A stretch of 64,000 nt of DNA, taken from positions 150,892 through 214,891 of the forward strand of contig VSPE01000001.1 in the NCBI GenBank assembly GCA_009775225.1. The letters are read 5' to 3'. Source of the stretch: Muribaculaceae bacterium. GTDB taxonomy: Bacteria; Bacteroidota; Bacteroidia; Bacteroidales; Muribaculaceae. Within the stretch, counting starts at the first letter, position 1, and each line of letters starts with the position of its first letter. Shown piece after piece: positions 43,421 to 52,645 of this stretch. The translations under genes were made by a program, and so were the position numbers. The notes beneath the pieces were generated by a model that made no database searches, was not told the DNA's origin, and saw nothing but the letters and a program-made list of their open reading frames with translations.

Positions 43421-44715
43421 CGGAAAAGACGACGGTAAGAGTTTACAAGAGCCTCCCACTGACGCTCGATTTTGCCGAGGTTGAAGCCATCGAGGGCGTC
43501 GTCGAACGACTGGGTGGAGCCGTCGGCGGCATATTTGATTACTGGCACGGCTTCTACTGACCAATATGAGGCGTAGTCGTCGAGTTCGGGCTGGAATATT
43601 ACAGAGGCTTGTACTGAATTGTTGCCGCCGAAGTATACATCGGCAACAATATTCGAGTTGATTGTCTCGCAGGCGCGGCGGCATAGATTGAGCGCTTCGC
43701 TTTGGCTATATTCGTCCCAATTGTCGAAGTAAGTGTTTTCGCCCACTTTGACGATGTTGGCTACGCTCTTTACCTGTGCGCGAACTTCGATATTGCCCAT
43801 GATGTTGGCCGAAGCGGAACCGTTGGTAAACAGTGACGTATAGTCATCTTCATCGAGGTTGTCGATAACGTCGGGGTTGAGCATGTTGCGGCCGTTGATA
43901 GTGGCGGTAGATGTCAGTATCGTGCGGCCGTTTACGCTGAGTGCCTGGCTTTCGGATAGCTGGCTGTCGCTGCCGCGGCTTTCCGCTTTTACGCCGAGGT
44001 TCGCCACGGTGCCGTTAACGCTCACGAAATACGAGTGGCCCGACATGTTGAGTTCGTTTACCACGGCGATATTGGCGTGTACTGTCGAGCCTTCAGTGAG
44101 AGTGATGTTTACGTTGCGGGGGATGTGTACGCGGATAGTTTCGTCGTATTCATCATCGTAGTCTTCGATTACGGCGCTGTTGCCGGAAGCGCTGACTTTT
44201 AGTTCGCAGTTGCCTGAGGGGCCGCGGAAGCGGAATATAATGTCGTTGCTGCCGGAAGTTTTTTCCCATGCGTAGCGGCCGGGTTCGTATACGCCGGTGA
44301 AGTCAGAGAATTTGATGTCGTATTCGTAGCTTGCGCGCGAAAGGGGATTGAAAGTGTGTGTGCGCACGGCAGCGGCGAGAGCCTGTGTGAAGTTCTTGGG
44401 CGAGAGTGCGTAGTCTTCGCTGTCGCCGAGGTCGGGGAAGTCGAGGTCGCCGTAGTTCTCAGCTACAAAGTCGGCGAGGTTGACGATAGCTTCTTGGTCG
44501 CGGGCGTCGAACAGACCTATAAAATCGATAGCGGTGTCCTCTACATATTCTTTGGCATCTTCGGCCGAAAGGACTCCTTCTACGGGGTCGGGGGAGGGGA
44601 TTGGGTCGGGAGGAGTGATGCCGCCGTTGTCATCGTCGTCGCCTCCGCAGGCGCTTAAAGCGCACATTGTTACAGCTGCTGCGAACGCATAAGCTGTTGT
44701 CTTGAATAATTTCAT
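43417..44715 (-). CDS. Lipoprotein of unknown function, first gene of the receptor operon
   Basis: A 432-residue lipoprotein: MKLFKTTAYAFAAAVTMCALSACGG, then a proline/aspartate-rich linker (DNGGITPPDPIPSPDPVEG). The body is beta-rich (FIFRFRG-like strands; IPRNVNITLTEGSTVHANIAV, NGTVANLGVKAES). I recognise no domain. It starts the operon, with its own promoter, and its stop codon overlaps the receptor's probable start, so it likely helps the receptor or binds its substrate outside the cell. The end (ALVNSYRRLFR) is charged. Confidence 0.7.
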   Translation of the reverse strand: MKLFKTTAYAFAAAVTMCALSACGGDDDDNGGITPPDPIPSPDPVEGVLSAEDAKEYVEDTAIDFIGLFDARDQEAIVNLADFVAENYGDLDFPDLGDSEDYALSPKNFTQALAAAVRTHTFNPLSRASYEYDIKFSDFTGVYEPGRYAWEKTSGSNDIIFRFRGPSGNCELKVSASGNSAVIEDYDDEYDETIRVHIPRNVNITLTEGSTVHANIAVVNELNMSGHSYFVSVNGTVANLGVKAESRGSDSQLSESQALSVNGRTILTSTATINGRNMLNPDVIDNLDEDDYTSLFTNGSASANIMGNIEVRAQVKSVANIVKVGENTYFDNWDEYSQSEALNLCRRACETINSNIVADVYFGGNNSVQASVIFQPELDDYASYWSVEAVPVIKYAADGSTQSFDDALDGFNLGKIERQWEALVNSYRRLFR

Positions 44716-44801
44716 AAGATTATTATTGATGGTTGGTTATATTAAAAGAAGCTATTGGGGGGGGCAAGTGTAGTCTTGCCGTGATTGTCATAATTTGCTC
44801 G

Positions 44802-44833
44802 CAAAATTAGTGCATATTATCGAGCCGAACAAA
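44802..44833 (-). promoter_or_regulatory. Promoter for the lipoprotein-TonB receptor operon
   Basis: On the minus strand, TTTG (44833-44830), a 20-base spacer, then TAATTTTG (44809-44802), about 85 bases before the ATG at 44715. Confidence 0.7.
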
Positions 44834-44936
44834 TTTTTAACACATGGAGGCAGTGCAGTATAGGCCTGCAGTTTGTAGAATATTACTTTTCACGGATACG
44901 TTTCCGATTTGTATGGTGGATTTTTTTTATGAATTG

Positions 44937-44968
44937 TTAGCTTTTTCAGCCAAAAATCGCTACCTTTG
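44937..44968 (+). promoter_or_regulatory. Promoter for the nuo-atp operon
   Basis: TTAG (44937-44940, near TTTG), a 20-base spacer, then TACCTTTG (44961-44968). The leader to nuoA at 45110 is about 135 bases with no clear gene. The rest of 44716-45109 is AT-rich, holds this promoter and the one facing the lipoprotein, and shows nothing else. Confidence 0.6.
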
Positions 44969-45109
44969 CAACGCGATTGTGAGTGCGCTTTTTCGGTTGC
45001 TAATCCGCTGAAAGCTTTTAAGCTTCTTGTAGTCAGCACATTCTCTCTACAGATAGCGCATGCGCGCTGTTCGTTTTACAGGTCAGATGAAAATATAATA
45101 AACTATAAT

Positions 45110-45490
45110 ATGATATCATCAGCCATTTTTGGAATTGAGAACAACGGTCTGCTGGGTATTACCGCTCTGCTGACCGGCGCGGCTCTGGTGTTCTTGGCTC
45201 TTTGGATTGCCAAGCTTATTTCGCCACGGTCGTTCAACCCTCAGAAGGGTGAGGCTTACGAGTGCGGTATCCCCACACGCGGCGAAAGTATGTCGCAGTT
45301 TAAGGTGGGATATTATCTCTTTGCGATTTTGTTCCTCATGTTCGATGTCGAGACTGTATTCCTCTTCCCCTGGGCAGTGCGCATGCGCGAGCTCGGCGTC
45401 GATGGTTTGCTATGTATTGCCGTATTCTTCGGTATCTTGGTGCTGGGTCTTGTCTATGCCTGGCGGAAAGGAGCTCTTGAATGGAAGTAA
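45110..45490 (+). CDS. nuoA: NADH-quinone oxidoreductase subunit A
   Basis: The start is the ATG at 45110 (MISSAIFGIENNG), giving 126 residues; a longer reading from 44966 runs into the leader. Three membrane helices and the conserved loop KGEAYECGIP and FDVETVFLFPWA mark subunit A of complex I, near the quinone site. The final codons overlap nuoB by 10 bases. It heads an 18-gene run. Confidence 0.96.
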   Translation: MISSAIFGIENNGLLGITALLTGAALVFLALWIAKLISPRSFNPQKGEAYECGIPTRGESMSQFKVGYYLFAILFLMFDVETVFLFPWAVRMRELGVDGLLCIAVFFGILVLGLVYAWRKGALEWK

Positions 45491-46089
45491 CAACAAAAAG
45501 CATGCCCTACGAGGCGTGGAAAGACAATGAATATATCGAAAAGCTCGTAAACGAGCTTCGTGAAAGCGGCACCAATATAGTGGTAGGTTCGTTGGATAAA
45601 CTTATCAATTGGGGTCGCTCTAATTCTATATGGCCTCTTACCTTCGCCACAAGCTGCTGCGGTATCGAATTTGTGTCGCTTGGTGCTGCCCGATTTGATA
45701 TGGCCCGCTTCGGCTGGGAGGTGGCCCGCTCGTCACCCCGTCAGGCCGACTTCATGATGGTGGCCGGTACTATCGTAAACCGCATGGTGCCCGTGTTCCG
45801 CCGCCTCTATGACCAGCTCGCCGAGCCGAAGTACGTCATTGCGTGCGGTTCGTGCGCAATTTCCGGCGGCCCTTTCCGCAAGAGCTATCACGTTGCAAAA
45901 GGTATCGAGGATATCGTGCCTGTCGACGTGTTTGTTCCCGGTTGCCCGCCCCGTCCTGAGGCTATGATTTACGGCATCATGCAGCTCTCGCGCAAAATTA
46001 AGGTAGAGCGTTTCTTCGGTGGCGTAAACCGCCAGGAGAAACAAAAGGAATTTTTAGCAGCACACCCCGTAGAGGGAGTTGAAGATTAA
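45481..46089 (+). CDS. nuoB: NADH-quinone oxidoreductase subunit B
   Basis: A 202-residue subunit carrying iron-sulfur cluster N2. The ligands appear in TFATSCCGIEF, GSCAISGG and VPGCPPRPEA. It lies in the peripheral arm at the quinone pocket. The C-terminal part beyond the pocket is basic (RQEKQKEFLAAHP). The start ATG overlaps nuoA by 10 bases, which indicates tight coupling. Confidence 0.97.
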   Translation: MEVTTKSMPYEAWKDNEYIEKLVNELRESGTNIVVGSLDKLINWGRSNSIWPLTFATSCCGIEFVSLGAARFDMARFGWEVARSSPRQADFMMVAGTIVNRMVPVFRRLYDQLAEPKYVIACGSCAISGGPFRKSYHVAKGIEDIVPVDVFVPGCPPRPEAMIYGIMQLSRKIKVERFFGGVNRQEKQKEFLAAHPVEGVED

Positions 46090-46113
46090 ACCTATACCCA
46101 CATTTCCTGCTAT

Positions 46114-47742
46114 ATGGCTAATATCACCGACAAGATAAGCAAGCTCTTCCCTCAGGCTGTCATCGAGGGAGACACTAACCCCGTGGTGACCATCTCCAAC
46201 GAGCAGTGGCACGACCTCGCTCTCGCTCTTCGCGACGACGCCGACCTCAAGATGGATTACCTGGTGACTATCGTGGGTATGGACTGGACCGAGAACCTCG
46301 GCTGTATCTATTACCTCATGTCTACCACCTATAATAATATAATAGGTGTGAAGGTGCTCGCACAGGGCGACCGCGCTATGCCTTACATCGCTTCAGTTGC
46401 CGATGTGTGGAATGTTGCCGTTACGTACGAACGCGAGGTCTACGACTTCTTCGGCATCGTGTTTATCGGCAATCCCGACATGCGTCGCCTTTTCCTCAAT
46501 ATCGACTGGGTGGGCTATCCTCTGCGCAAAGACTACGACGAAAATCCCGCGCTTAACCCTATAAGCACCGAAAGCGAGCGTCAGACCGACTTTACCGACG
46601 TGTATACTCTCGTTGACGGCAAGGTGGAGAAGCATCAGGAGCGCATCTTCGAGAAAGAAGACTTTGTAGTCAACATCGGCCCGCAGCACCCCGCAACACA
46701 CGGTGTGCTCCGTTTCCGCACCGCTGTCGACGGTGAGACTATCAAGAAAATCGACGTTTATTGCGGTTATATTCACCGCGGCATCGAGAAGTTGTGCGAG
46801 TCGCTTTCGTATCCGCAGACTCTCCATTTCATGGACCGTATGGACTATTTCTCGGCCCACAACTACCACCATGCACTCTGCATGCTCTATGAGAAAGCTG
46901 CCGGCATAGAAATCAGCCGCCGTGCGCAGGTAATACGCGTGCTTATGGACGAGCTTTCGCGTATCGCGTCGCACTGTCTCTTCATCGGCACTTACTGCAT
47001 GGACCTCGGTGCCACTACCATGCTCTTCTACACACTCCGTGTGCGCGAACAGATACTCGACATCATGGAGAAGACCTGCGGCGCCCGCATGACATTCAAC
47101 TACGATTGCATCGGCGGCGTTATGCAAGACCTCGCATCCGATTTTGTTGAGGACGTGAAGGCTCTTCTTTCCGTTCTTCCCAAAAACATCAAGGAGTACA
47201 ACGAGGTATTCACAGGCAACGTCATAGCACGCAACCGTATGGAAGGTGTCGGCGTACTCTCTCGCGAGGACGCTATCGCATACGGCATCACCGGCCCCTC
47301 CGGTCGCGCTTCCGGCTGGGCCTGCGATATGCGTAAGCTTCAGCCCTACAGCATATATGCCGAGCTCGACTTCGAGGAAGTTGTGGCTACCGAAGGCGAC
47401 TCCATGGCACGCTTCAAGTGCCGTCTCCGCGAAATCGAGGAATCGGCTAAAATCATCAGCCAGCTCATCGACAATATTCCCGACGGCGAATACTGCGTAA
47501 AGGTGCCCAAGCTCATCAAGCTCCCCGCCGGCTCGTGGTTCCAGGTAACGGAAGGCTGCCGCGGCGCATTCGGTCTTTATCTCGAGAGCGACGGCTCTGC
47601 CAAGCCCTACCGCCTCAAAGTCGCACCTCCCTGTCTTCCCCAGGCTTGTGTGGTCGACCACATCACCCGCGGCCAGAAGATTGCCGACCTTATCACTATC
47701 GGCGGTTCGCTCGACTATATCGTCCCCGACATCGACCGTTAA
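46114..47742 (+). CDS. nuoCD: NADH-quinone oxidoreductase fused subunits C and D
   Basis: A 542-residue fusion. NuoC-like residues 1-170 include YEREVYDFFGIVFIGNPDMRR. The NuoD part then starts with NIGPQHPATHGVLRF, the quinone-binding loop with its key histidines, and ends with ITIGGSLDYIVPDIDR. C-D fusions are common in Bacteroidetes and enterobacteria. It forms the quinone pocket with NuoB and NuoH. Confidence 0.97.
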   Translation: MANITDKISKLFPQAVIEGDTNPVVTISNEQWHDLALALRDDADLKMDYLVTIVGMDWTENLGCIYYLMSTTYNNIIGVKVLAQGDRAMPYIASVADVWNVAVTYEREVYDFFGIVFIGNPDMRRLFLNIDWVGYPLRKDYDENPALNPISTESERQTDFTDVYTLVDGKVEKHQERIFEKEDFVVNIGPQHPATHGVLRFRTAVDGETIKKIDVYCGYIHRGIEKLCESLSYPQTLHFMDRMDYFSAHNYHHALCMLYEKAAGIEISRRAQVIRVLMDELSRIASHCLFIGTYCMDLGATTMLFYTLRVREQILDIMEKTCGARMTFNYDCIGGVMQDLASDFVEDVKALLSVLPKNIKEYNEVFTGNVIARNRMEGVGVLSREDAIAYGITGPSGRASGWACDMRKLQPYSIYAELDFEEVVATEGDSMARFKCRLREIEESAKIISQLIDNIPDGEYCVKVPKLIKLPAGSWFQVTEGCRGAFGLYLESDGSAKPYRLKVAPPCLPQACVVDHITRGQKIADLITIGGSLDYIVPDIDR

Positions 47743-47790
47743 GCCATCTTCCGCATTAAGTCACAGCATATCAGAAATCAATAAAGCATC

Positions 47791-48867
47791 ATGCAAGATT
47801 TTTCTTTCATCACCACGTGGATTGACAACTCACTCCGCTCACTCATGCCCGGATGGCTCACCGTCACCGTCGAATGTCTGCTCATCGGCGTGGGCCTGCT
47901 GCTGGTATACGCCTTGCTCGCTCTTTTCTATATATATTACGAGCGTAAGCTCTGCGCCGCATTCCAGTGCCGTCTCGGCCCGAACCGCGTAGGCCCCTGG
48001 GGTCTCCTCCAGTCGTTTGCCGATATGTTCAAGATGCTCATCAAAGAGATTATCCACCTCAACCATATCGACCGCTTCCTCTTCGCGCTGGCTCCCTATC
48101 TCGTAATCATCGCCTCGATGCTTGCGTTTGCCTGCCTTCCCTGGGGTAACGGTATTCAGGTCATCGACTTCAATATCGGCATCTTCTTCCTGATTGCCGT
48201 ATCGTCGATAGGCGTGCTCGGCATCCTGCTTGCAGGCTGGTCGTCGAACAACAAGTTCACTCTCATCGGTTCGCTCCGCTCGGGCGCGCAGATGGTGAGC
48301 TACGAACTCTCTATCGGCTTGTCGGTCATCACTATGGTTTGCCTTGCCGGCACTATGTCGGTCGAAGGTATCGTAGCCGAGCAGCAAGACCTTTGGTTTA
48401 TTTTCAAAGGACATGTCCCCGCTATCATAGCATTTGTTATTTACCTTATCGCCGGTACTGCCGAGACCAACCGCGGCCCGTTCGACCTTCCTGAGGCTGA
48501 ATCGGAGCTTACCGCCGGTTATCATACCGAATATTCGGGTATGCACTTCGGCTTCTTCTACCTCGCCGAGTACCTCAACCTCTTCATCGTATCCGGTGTT
48601 GCCGCCCTTCTGTTCTTCGGCGGCTGGATGCCCCTCCATATCCCCGGCTGGGACGGTTTCAACCACATCATGGACTATATCCCCTCTGTTGTATGGTTTA
48701 TCGGTAAGGCTATCGTGCTTTCGTTCGTCATTATATGGTTCAAATGGACATTCCCCCGCCTGCGTATCGACCAGCTTCTGGCGCTCGAATGGAAGTATCT
48801 CCTCCCCATCAACCTTGTGAACCTCGTGCTGATGGTGCTTATCATCACCTTCAACTGGCACTTTTAA
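47791..48867 (+). CDS. nuoH: NADH-quinone oxidoreductase subunit H
   Basis: A 358-residue membrane subunit with about eight helices. CRLGPNRVGPWGLLQSFADMFKML (in part) and ETNRGPFDLPEAESELTAGYHTEYSGM are the classic quinone-channel loops. It links the peripheral and membrane arms. Only 39 bases separate it from atpD, with no terminator or promoter box, so the transcript appears to run on into the ATP synthase genes. In ordinary nuo operons nuoI comes next. Confidence 0.97.
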   Translation: MQDFSFITTWIDNSLRSLMPGWLTVTVECLLIGVGLLLVYALLALFYIYYERKLCAAFQCRLGPNRVGPWGLLQSFADMFKMLIKEIIHLNHIDRFLFALAPYLVIIASMLAFACLPWGNGIQVIDFNIGIFFLIAVSSIGVLGILLAGWSSNNKFTLIGSLRSGAQMVSYELSIGLSVITMVCLAGTMSVEGIVAEQQDLWFIFKGHVPAIIAFVIYLIAGTAETNRGPFDLPEAESELTAGYHTEYSGMHFGFFYLAEYLNLFIVSGVAALLFFGGWMPLHIPGWDGFNHIMDYIPSVVWFIGKAIVLSFVIIWFKWTFPRLRIDQLLALEWKYLLPINLVNLVLMVLIITFNWHF

Positions 48868-48906
48868 TATTAGCAACCACTTCATCTTAAGATAACCACA
48901 CCCACA

Positions 48907-50412
48907 ATGAGCGATATCAAAGGCAAAATCGCACAGGTAATCGGCCCTGTTGTCGACGTCACTTTTGAAGGCGAAGGCAACAACATCATCCCCCCGATTT
49001 ATACCGCGTTGAAAATCGACCGTGAAGACGGTACTGAACTAATCCTCGAAGTAGAGCAGCACATAGGCGAAGATACCGTGCGCTGTGTGGCTATGGAGAG
49101 TACCGACGGCTTGCGCCGCGGCCTTCCCGTCACCAACCTCGAGCGTCCTATCGCCGTTCCCACTGGCGAACAGGTTAAGGGCCGTCTGCTCAATGTTGTG
49201 GGCGAGGCTATCGACAAGCTTCCAGCCCTCAAGCGTGAGAACCTCCGCTCAATCCACCAGCCCGCTCCCGAGTTCGAAGACCTCACTATCGGTACCGAAA
49301 TTCTCGCTACCGGCATCAAGGTAATTGACCTTCTCGAGCCTTATAGCAAGGGTGGTAAAATCGGTCTCTTCGGCGGTGCCGGTGTAGGTAAGACCGTGCT
49401 TATCATGGAACTTATCAACAATATCGCCAAGGGCCACGACGGCTTCTCCGTGTTCACCGGTGTGGGCGAGCGTACCCGTGAGGGTAACGACCTCCTCCGC
49501 GAAATGATTGAGAGCGGCGTTATGAAGTATGGCGAGAAATTCAAGGAAGGCATGGAAAAAGGCGAGTGGAACCTTGCCGACGTCGATGTTGACCAGCTCA
49601 AGGACTCGCAGGCAACGCTCGTGTTCGGCCAGATGAACGAGCCGCCGGGTGCGCGTCTGCGTGTGGCTCTCTCGGGTCTTACCGTAGCCGAGCAGTTCCG
49701 CGACCAGGGTGCCGGCGGTAAGGACGTACTTCTCTTTATCGACAACATCTTCCGCTTCACTCAGGCAGGTTCCGAGGTGTCGGCTCTTCTTGGCCGTATG
49801 CCTTCGGCTGTAGGTTATCAGCCTACTCTTGCTTCGGAAATGGGTGCTCTCCAGGAACGTATTACCTCTACCAAGAACGGTTCTATCACATCTGTACAGG
49901 CAATTTATGTGCCTGCCGATGACCTTACCGACCCCGCGCCTGCAACCACCTTCAGCTTCCTCGATGCCACAACGGTGCTCTCGCGTAAGATTGCGGAGCT
50001 TGGTATATATCCGGCTGTGGACCCCCTCGAGTCTACCTCTCGTATTCTCGACCCCAACATCATCGGTCAGGAACACTACGAGACTGCACAGGCTGTGAAG
50101 CAGCTTCTGCAGAAGTACAACGAGCTTCAGGATATTATCGCAATTCTCGGTGTAGACGAGCTCTCCGATGCCGACAAGCTGGTGGTGGCCCGTGCACGCC
50201 GTGCGCAGCGCTTCCTATCGCAGCCCTTCAATGTGGCCGAGCAGTTCACCGGCCTCCCCGGTGTAATGGTGCCTCTGAGTGAGACTATTCGTGGCTTCAA
50301 GATGATTCTCTCAGGCGAAATGGACGAGTATCCCGAACAGGCATTCCTCAACGTCGGTACTATCGACGACGCTATCGCGAAGGGCAAGAAGCTCCTCTCC
50401 GAAGTAAAATAA
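48907..50412 (+). CDS. atpD: ATP synthase F1 subunit beta
   Basis: A 501-residue catalytic subunit. The P-loop GGAGVGKTVLIMEL, the Walker B region LLFIDNIFRFTQAGSEV and GVDELSDADKLVV (the DELSEED region) are all present. It makes ATP from ADP and phosphate. It comes directly after nuoH and before atpC, as in the Bacteroidetes DC-BEFHAG order. Confidence 0.98.
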   Translation: MSDIKGKIAQVIGPVVDVTFEGEGNNIIPPIYTALKIDREDGTELILEVEQHIGEDTVRCVAMESTDGLRRGLPVTNLERPIAVPTGEQVKGRLLNVVGEAIDKLPALKRENLRSIHQPAPEFEDLTIGTEILATGIKVIDLLEPYSKGGKIGLFGGAGVGKTVLIMELINNIAKGHDGFSVFTGVGERTREGNDLLREMIESGVMKYGEKFKEGMEKGEWNLADVDVDQLKDSQATLVFGQMNEPPGARLRVALSGLTVAEQFRDQGAGGKDVLLFIDNIFRFTQAGSEVSALLGRMPSAVGYQPTLASEMGALQERITSTKNGSITSVQAIYVPADDLTDPAPATTFSFLDATTVLSRKIAELGIYPAVDPLESTSRILDPNIIGQEHYETAQAVKQLLQKYNELQDIIAILGVDELSDADKLVVARARRAQRFLSQPFNVAEQFTGLPGVMVPLSETIRGFKMILSGEMDEYPEQAFLNVGTIDDAIAKGKKLLSEVK

Positions 50413-50445
50413 AGACAACAGGCTAATCGCACAAACCGTAAAATA

Positions 50446-50682
50446 ATGACACTACGCATCATATCGGCACAGGAAATCCTCTACAGCGGAGAAGTTTCTT
50501 CCGTCACACTACCGGGCACACAAGGTGAGTTCACAGTGCTGCGCAACCACGCATCGCTGCTTGCCACTCTTTCGGCCGGCAATGTGAGGTACACCGATGC
50601 CGGAGGAGCCGAACAATCGACACACGTCTCCGGCGGAATTGTCGATGTAGACAGTAATGTTATTTCTGTGTGCGTATACTGA
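50446..50682 (+). CDS. atpC: ATP synthase F1 subunit epsilon (short form)
   Basis: A 78-residue protein with only the beta-sandwich domain (LRIISAQEILYSGEVSSVTLPG, QGEFTVLRNHASLLATL). The C-terminal helical hairpin that inhibits ATP hydrolysis in E. coli epsilon (about 138 residues) is absent. Short epsilon is usual in Bacteroidetes. It connects the rotor to the c ring. Hydrolysis must be controlled some other way. Confidence 0.93.
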   Translation: MTLRIISAQEILYSGEVSSVTLPGTQGEFTVLRNHASLLATLSAGNVRYTDAGGAEQSTHVSGGIVDVDSNVISVCVY

Positions 50683-50690
50683 TTATTGCC

Positions 50691-51833
50691 ATGACCCGAA
50701 TTAAAATCATACTCACGAGCCTGCTGCTTGCTTTTGCCGTGTCGATGGCTTCGGCCACTGCGCCGGAGGTCGCTGCCGCTGAGGCTGCCGCCGACAATGC
50801 TGAGAAGAAAATCAACCCCAAGAAGATTATCTTCGAGCATCTTCTCGACGGATACGGCTGGGAGGTTCCTTTCGACCACCACCACCGTATACCGCTGCCC
50901 GTAATAGTGCGTGCTTCCGACGGCTGGCACTGCTTTTCGTCGGCACATCTTGACCACGGTCACACCTATACCGACGGTGGCGCGACTTTCGTAATAGCCG
51001 GCCCGGAGAGCAAATTTGCGGGTAAGGTAGTGGAGCTTGACCGGGGGGAGGAAATCCGTCCTCTCGACATCTCTGTCACCAAGAACGTATGCGCATTGTT
51101 TATCACGGTGCTCCTTGTAAGCGGCATTATGCTGTGGCTTGCAGCCTTCCTGCGCAAGCATCCCTATAGGGCACCCCGCAAGGGCCTCGGTGCAGTGGAA
51201 GTTTGTGTCACCTTTGTCTACGACGGTGTTATAAAGCCTATCCTTGGCCCTCAGGCCAAGCGCTTTGCTCCATACCTGCTCACGGTGTTCTTCTTCATTC
51301 TTGTGATGAACCTGCTTGGTTTGGTGGTTATATTCCCCGGCGGTGCCAATCTTACAGGCAACATAGCCGTGACAATGGTTCTTGCCGTGTGCACATTCAT
51401 CGCCACAAACTTCTTTGCCAACAAGCATTATTGGAAAGAAATTCTTTGGCCCGATGTACCGATGTGGCTCAAGTTCCCCCTGCCGATTATGCCCGTAATC
51501 GAGATTTTCGGCATGTTCACCAAGCCTGCGGCACTCACCGTGCGTCTGTTTGCAAATATGATGGGTGGCCACATGATTGTAATCACGCTCACGCTCCTCA
51601 TATTCATATTCTCGGCCATGAGTCCCGTGGCCGGTGGCGCAACCACAGTGGTTTCGCTATTTTTCTCGATATTCATGCTGCTCATCGACGTGCTCGTGAG
51701 CTTCATTCAGGCGTATGTCTTCACTATGCTTTCTACAATCTTCATCGGCCTTGCCCACGAAGAAGAGCATGAGAAAGACGACCATGCGCATAAGCATGAT
51801 ATTGGTAAGGAAATCATCGATACCCTTGTATAA
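50691..51833 (+). CDS. atpB: ATP synthase F0 subunit a with long exported N-terminus
   Basis: The ATG at 50691 (MTRIKIILTSLLLAFAVSMASA) gives 380 residues with a signal peptide and about 100 exported residues before the first membrane helix. That extension holds FDHHHRIPLP and SSAHLDHGHTYTD. The core has TKPAALTVRLFANMMGGHMI with the essential arginine for proton passage. The end is also histidine-rich (HEEEHEKDDHAHKHD). It forms the proton half-channels against the c ring. An upstream in-frame ATG at 50670 is less likely. Confidence 0.95.
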   Translation: MTRIKIILTSLLLAFAVSMASATAPEVAAAEAAADNAEKKINPKKIIFEHLLDGYGWEVPFDHHHRIPLPVIVRASDGWHCFSSAHLDHGHTYTDGGATFVIAGPESKFAGKVVELDRGEEIRPLDISVTKNVCALFITVLLVSGIMLWLAAFLRKHPYRAPRKGLGAVEVCVTFVYDGVIKPILGPQAKRFAPYLLTVFFFILVMNLLGLVVIFPGGANLTGNIAVTMVLAVCTFIATNFFANKHYWKEILWPDVPMWLKFPLPIMPVIEIFGMFTKPAALTVRLFANMMGGHMIVITLTLLIFIFSAMSPVAGGATTVVSLFFSIFMLLIDVLVSFIQAYVFTMLSTIFIGLAHEEEHEKDDHAHKHDIGKEIIDTLV

Positions 51834-51876
51834 TCCGATATTAATTACAATTAAATAAATACTAAAACAAACGACT

Positions 51877-52119
51877 ATGTTAGGACTTTTAGCAGAAATC
51901 GCTCCCGTACTGGGACTCGGCGCCTCGTTTGGCGCAGCCATCGCAGCAATCGGTGCCGGCATCGGTATCGGTAAAATCGGTTCAGCCGCTATGGAGGCTA
52001 TCGCCCGCCAGCCCGAGGCTTCCGGCGACATCCGAAGCAACATGATTGTGATTGCCGCCCTCGTGGAAGGTGTGGCTCTCTTCGCCGTTATTGTCTGCGC
52101 CCTTTCGCTCTTCCTCTAA
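51877..52119 (+). CDS. atpE: ATP synthase F0 subunit c
   Basis: An 80-residue hairpin of two helices. Helix 1 has the glycine-rich GAGIGIGKIGSA, the polar loop is ARQPEA, and helix 2 has AALVEGVALFAV with the ion-binding glutamate. The residues around it lack the glutamine and the Ser/Thr after the glutamate that mark sodium-coupled rings, so proton coupling is predicted. Many copies form the rotor ring. Confidence 0.96.
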   Translation: MLGLLAEIAPVLGLGASFGAAIAAIGAGIGIGKIGSAAMEAIARQPEASGDIRSNMIVIAALVEGVALFAVIVCALSLFL

Positions 52120-52144
52120 TAATCGACTCTTCCGCGCTGATTAA

Positions 52145-52642
52145 ATGGAACTATTCACTCCCGATTTCGGCTTGATATTCTGGATGTTCGTAGCCTTCGG
52201 CGTCCTCTTCCTCATCCTGTGGAAGTTCGCCTGGCCTGCGATTATCAAGGGTGTCGACAGCCGTGCCGAACTCATCGACAAGGGTGTGGAATATGCCCAG
52301 GCGGCTAAAGAACAGCTTGACAACGCCCGCCAGGAAGCCGAATCGTATCTTAACGACGCCCGTCGCCAGCAGGCCGACATGCTCCGCGAAGCCGATAAGA
52401 TGAAAACTCAAATCATCGAACAGGCTCGTGTGGCTGCCCAGGCCGAAGCTCAGAAGGTGATGGATAATGCTAAGCTTCAGATTCAGCAGCAGCAAAAAGA
52501 AGCTCGCCAACAATTCCGCAACCAAGTGAGCGACTTCGCCTTGCAGATTGCAGGCAAAATCGTGCACAATCAGATGCAGCAGGACGACGCCAGAGACCGT
52601 CTGGTCGACTCCATGCTCGATGAGATTGAAAAGAACAACTAA
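52145..52642 (+). CDS. atpF: ATP synthase F0 subunit b
   Basis: A 165-residue stator protein: one N-terminal membrane helix (LIFWMFVAFGVLFLILWKF) and a long charged coiled coil (AKEQLDNARQEAESYLNDARR and more). It holds the F1 head still. It lies 25 bases after atpE and three before atpH. Confidence 0.96.
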   Translation: MELFTPDFGLIFWMFVAFGVLFLILWKFAWPAIIKGVDSRAELIDKGVEYAQAAKEQLDNARQEAESYLNDARRQQADMLREADKMKTQIIEQARVAAQAEAQKVMDNAKLQIQQQQKEARQQFRNQVSDFALQIAGKIVHNQMQQDDARDRLVDSMLDEIEKNN

Positions 52643-52645
52643 TCT

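Noticed and set aside
43421..43684. Upstream extension of the TonB receptor to an ATG at 43684
   Set aside because: It would overlap most of 260 bases of the lipoprotein gene in another frame and place a signal peptide 100 residues inside the protein.
46393..47661. 422-codon minus-strand frame opposite nuoCD
   Set aside because: nuoCD on the plus strand is certain; the antisense product has no family pattern and similar frames oppose almost every gene here.
51877..52119. Sodium-coupled ATP synthase
   Set aside because: Subunit c lacks the glutamine in helix 1 and the Ser/Thr after the helix-2 glutamate that bind sodium; proton coupling is more likely.
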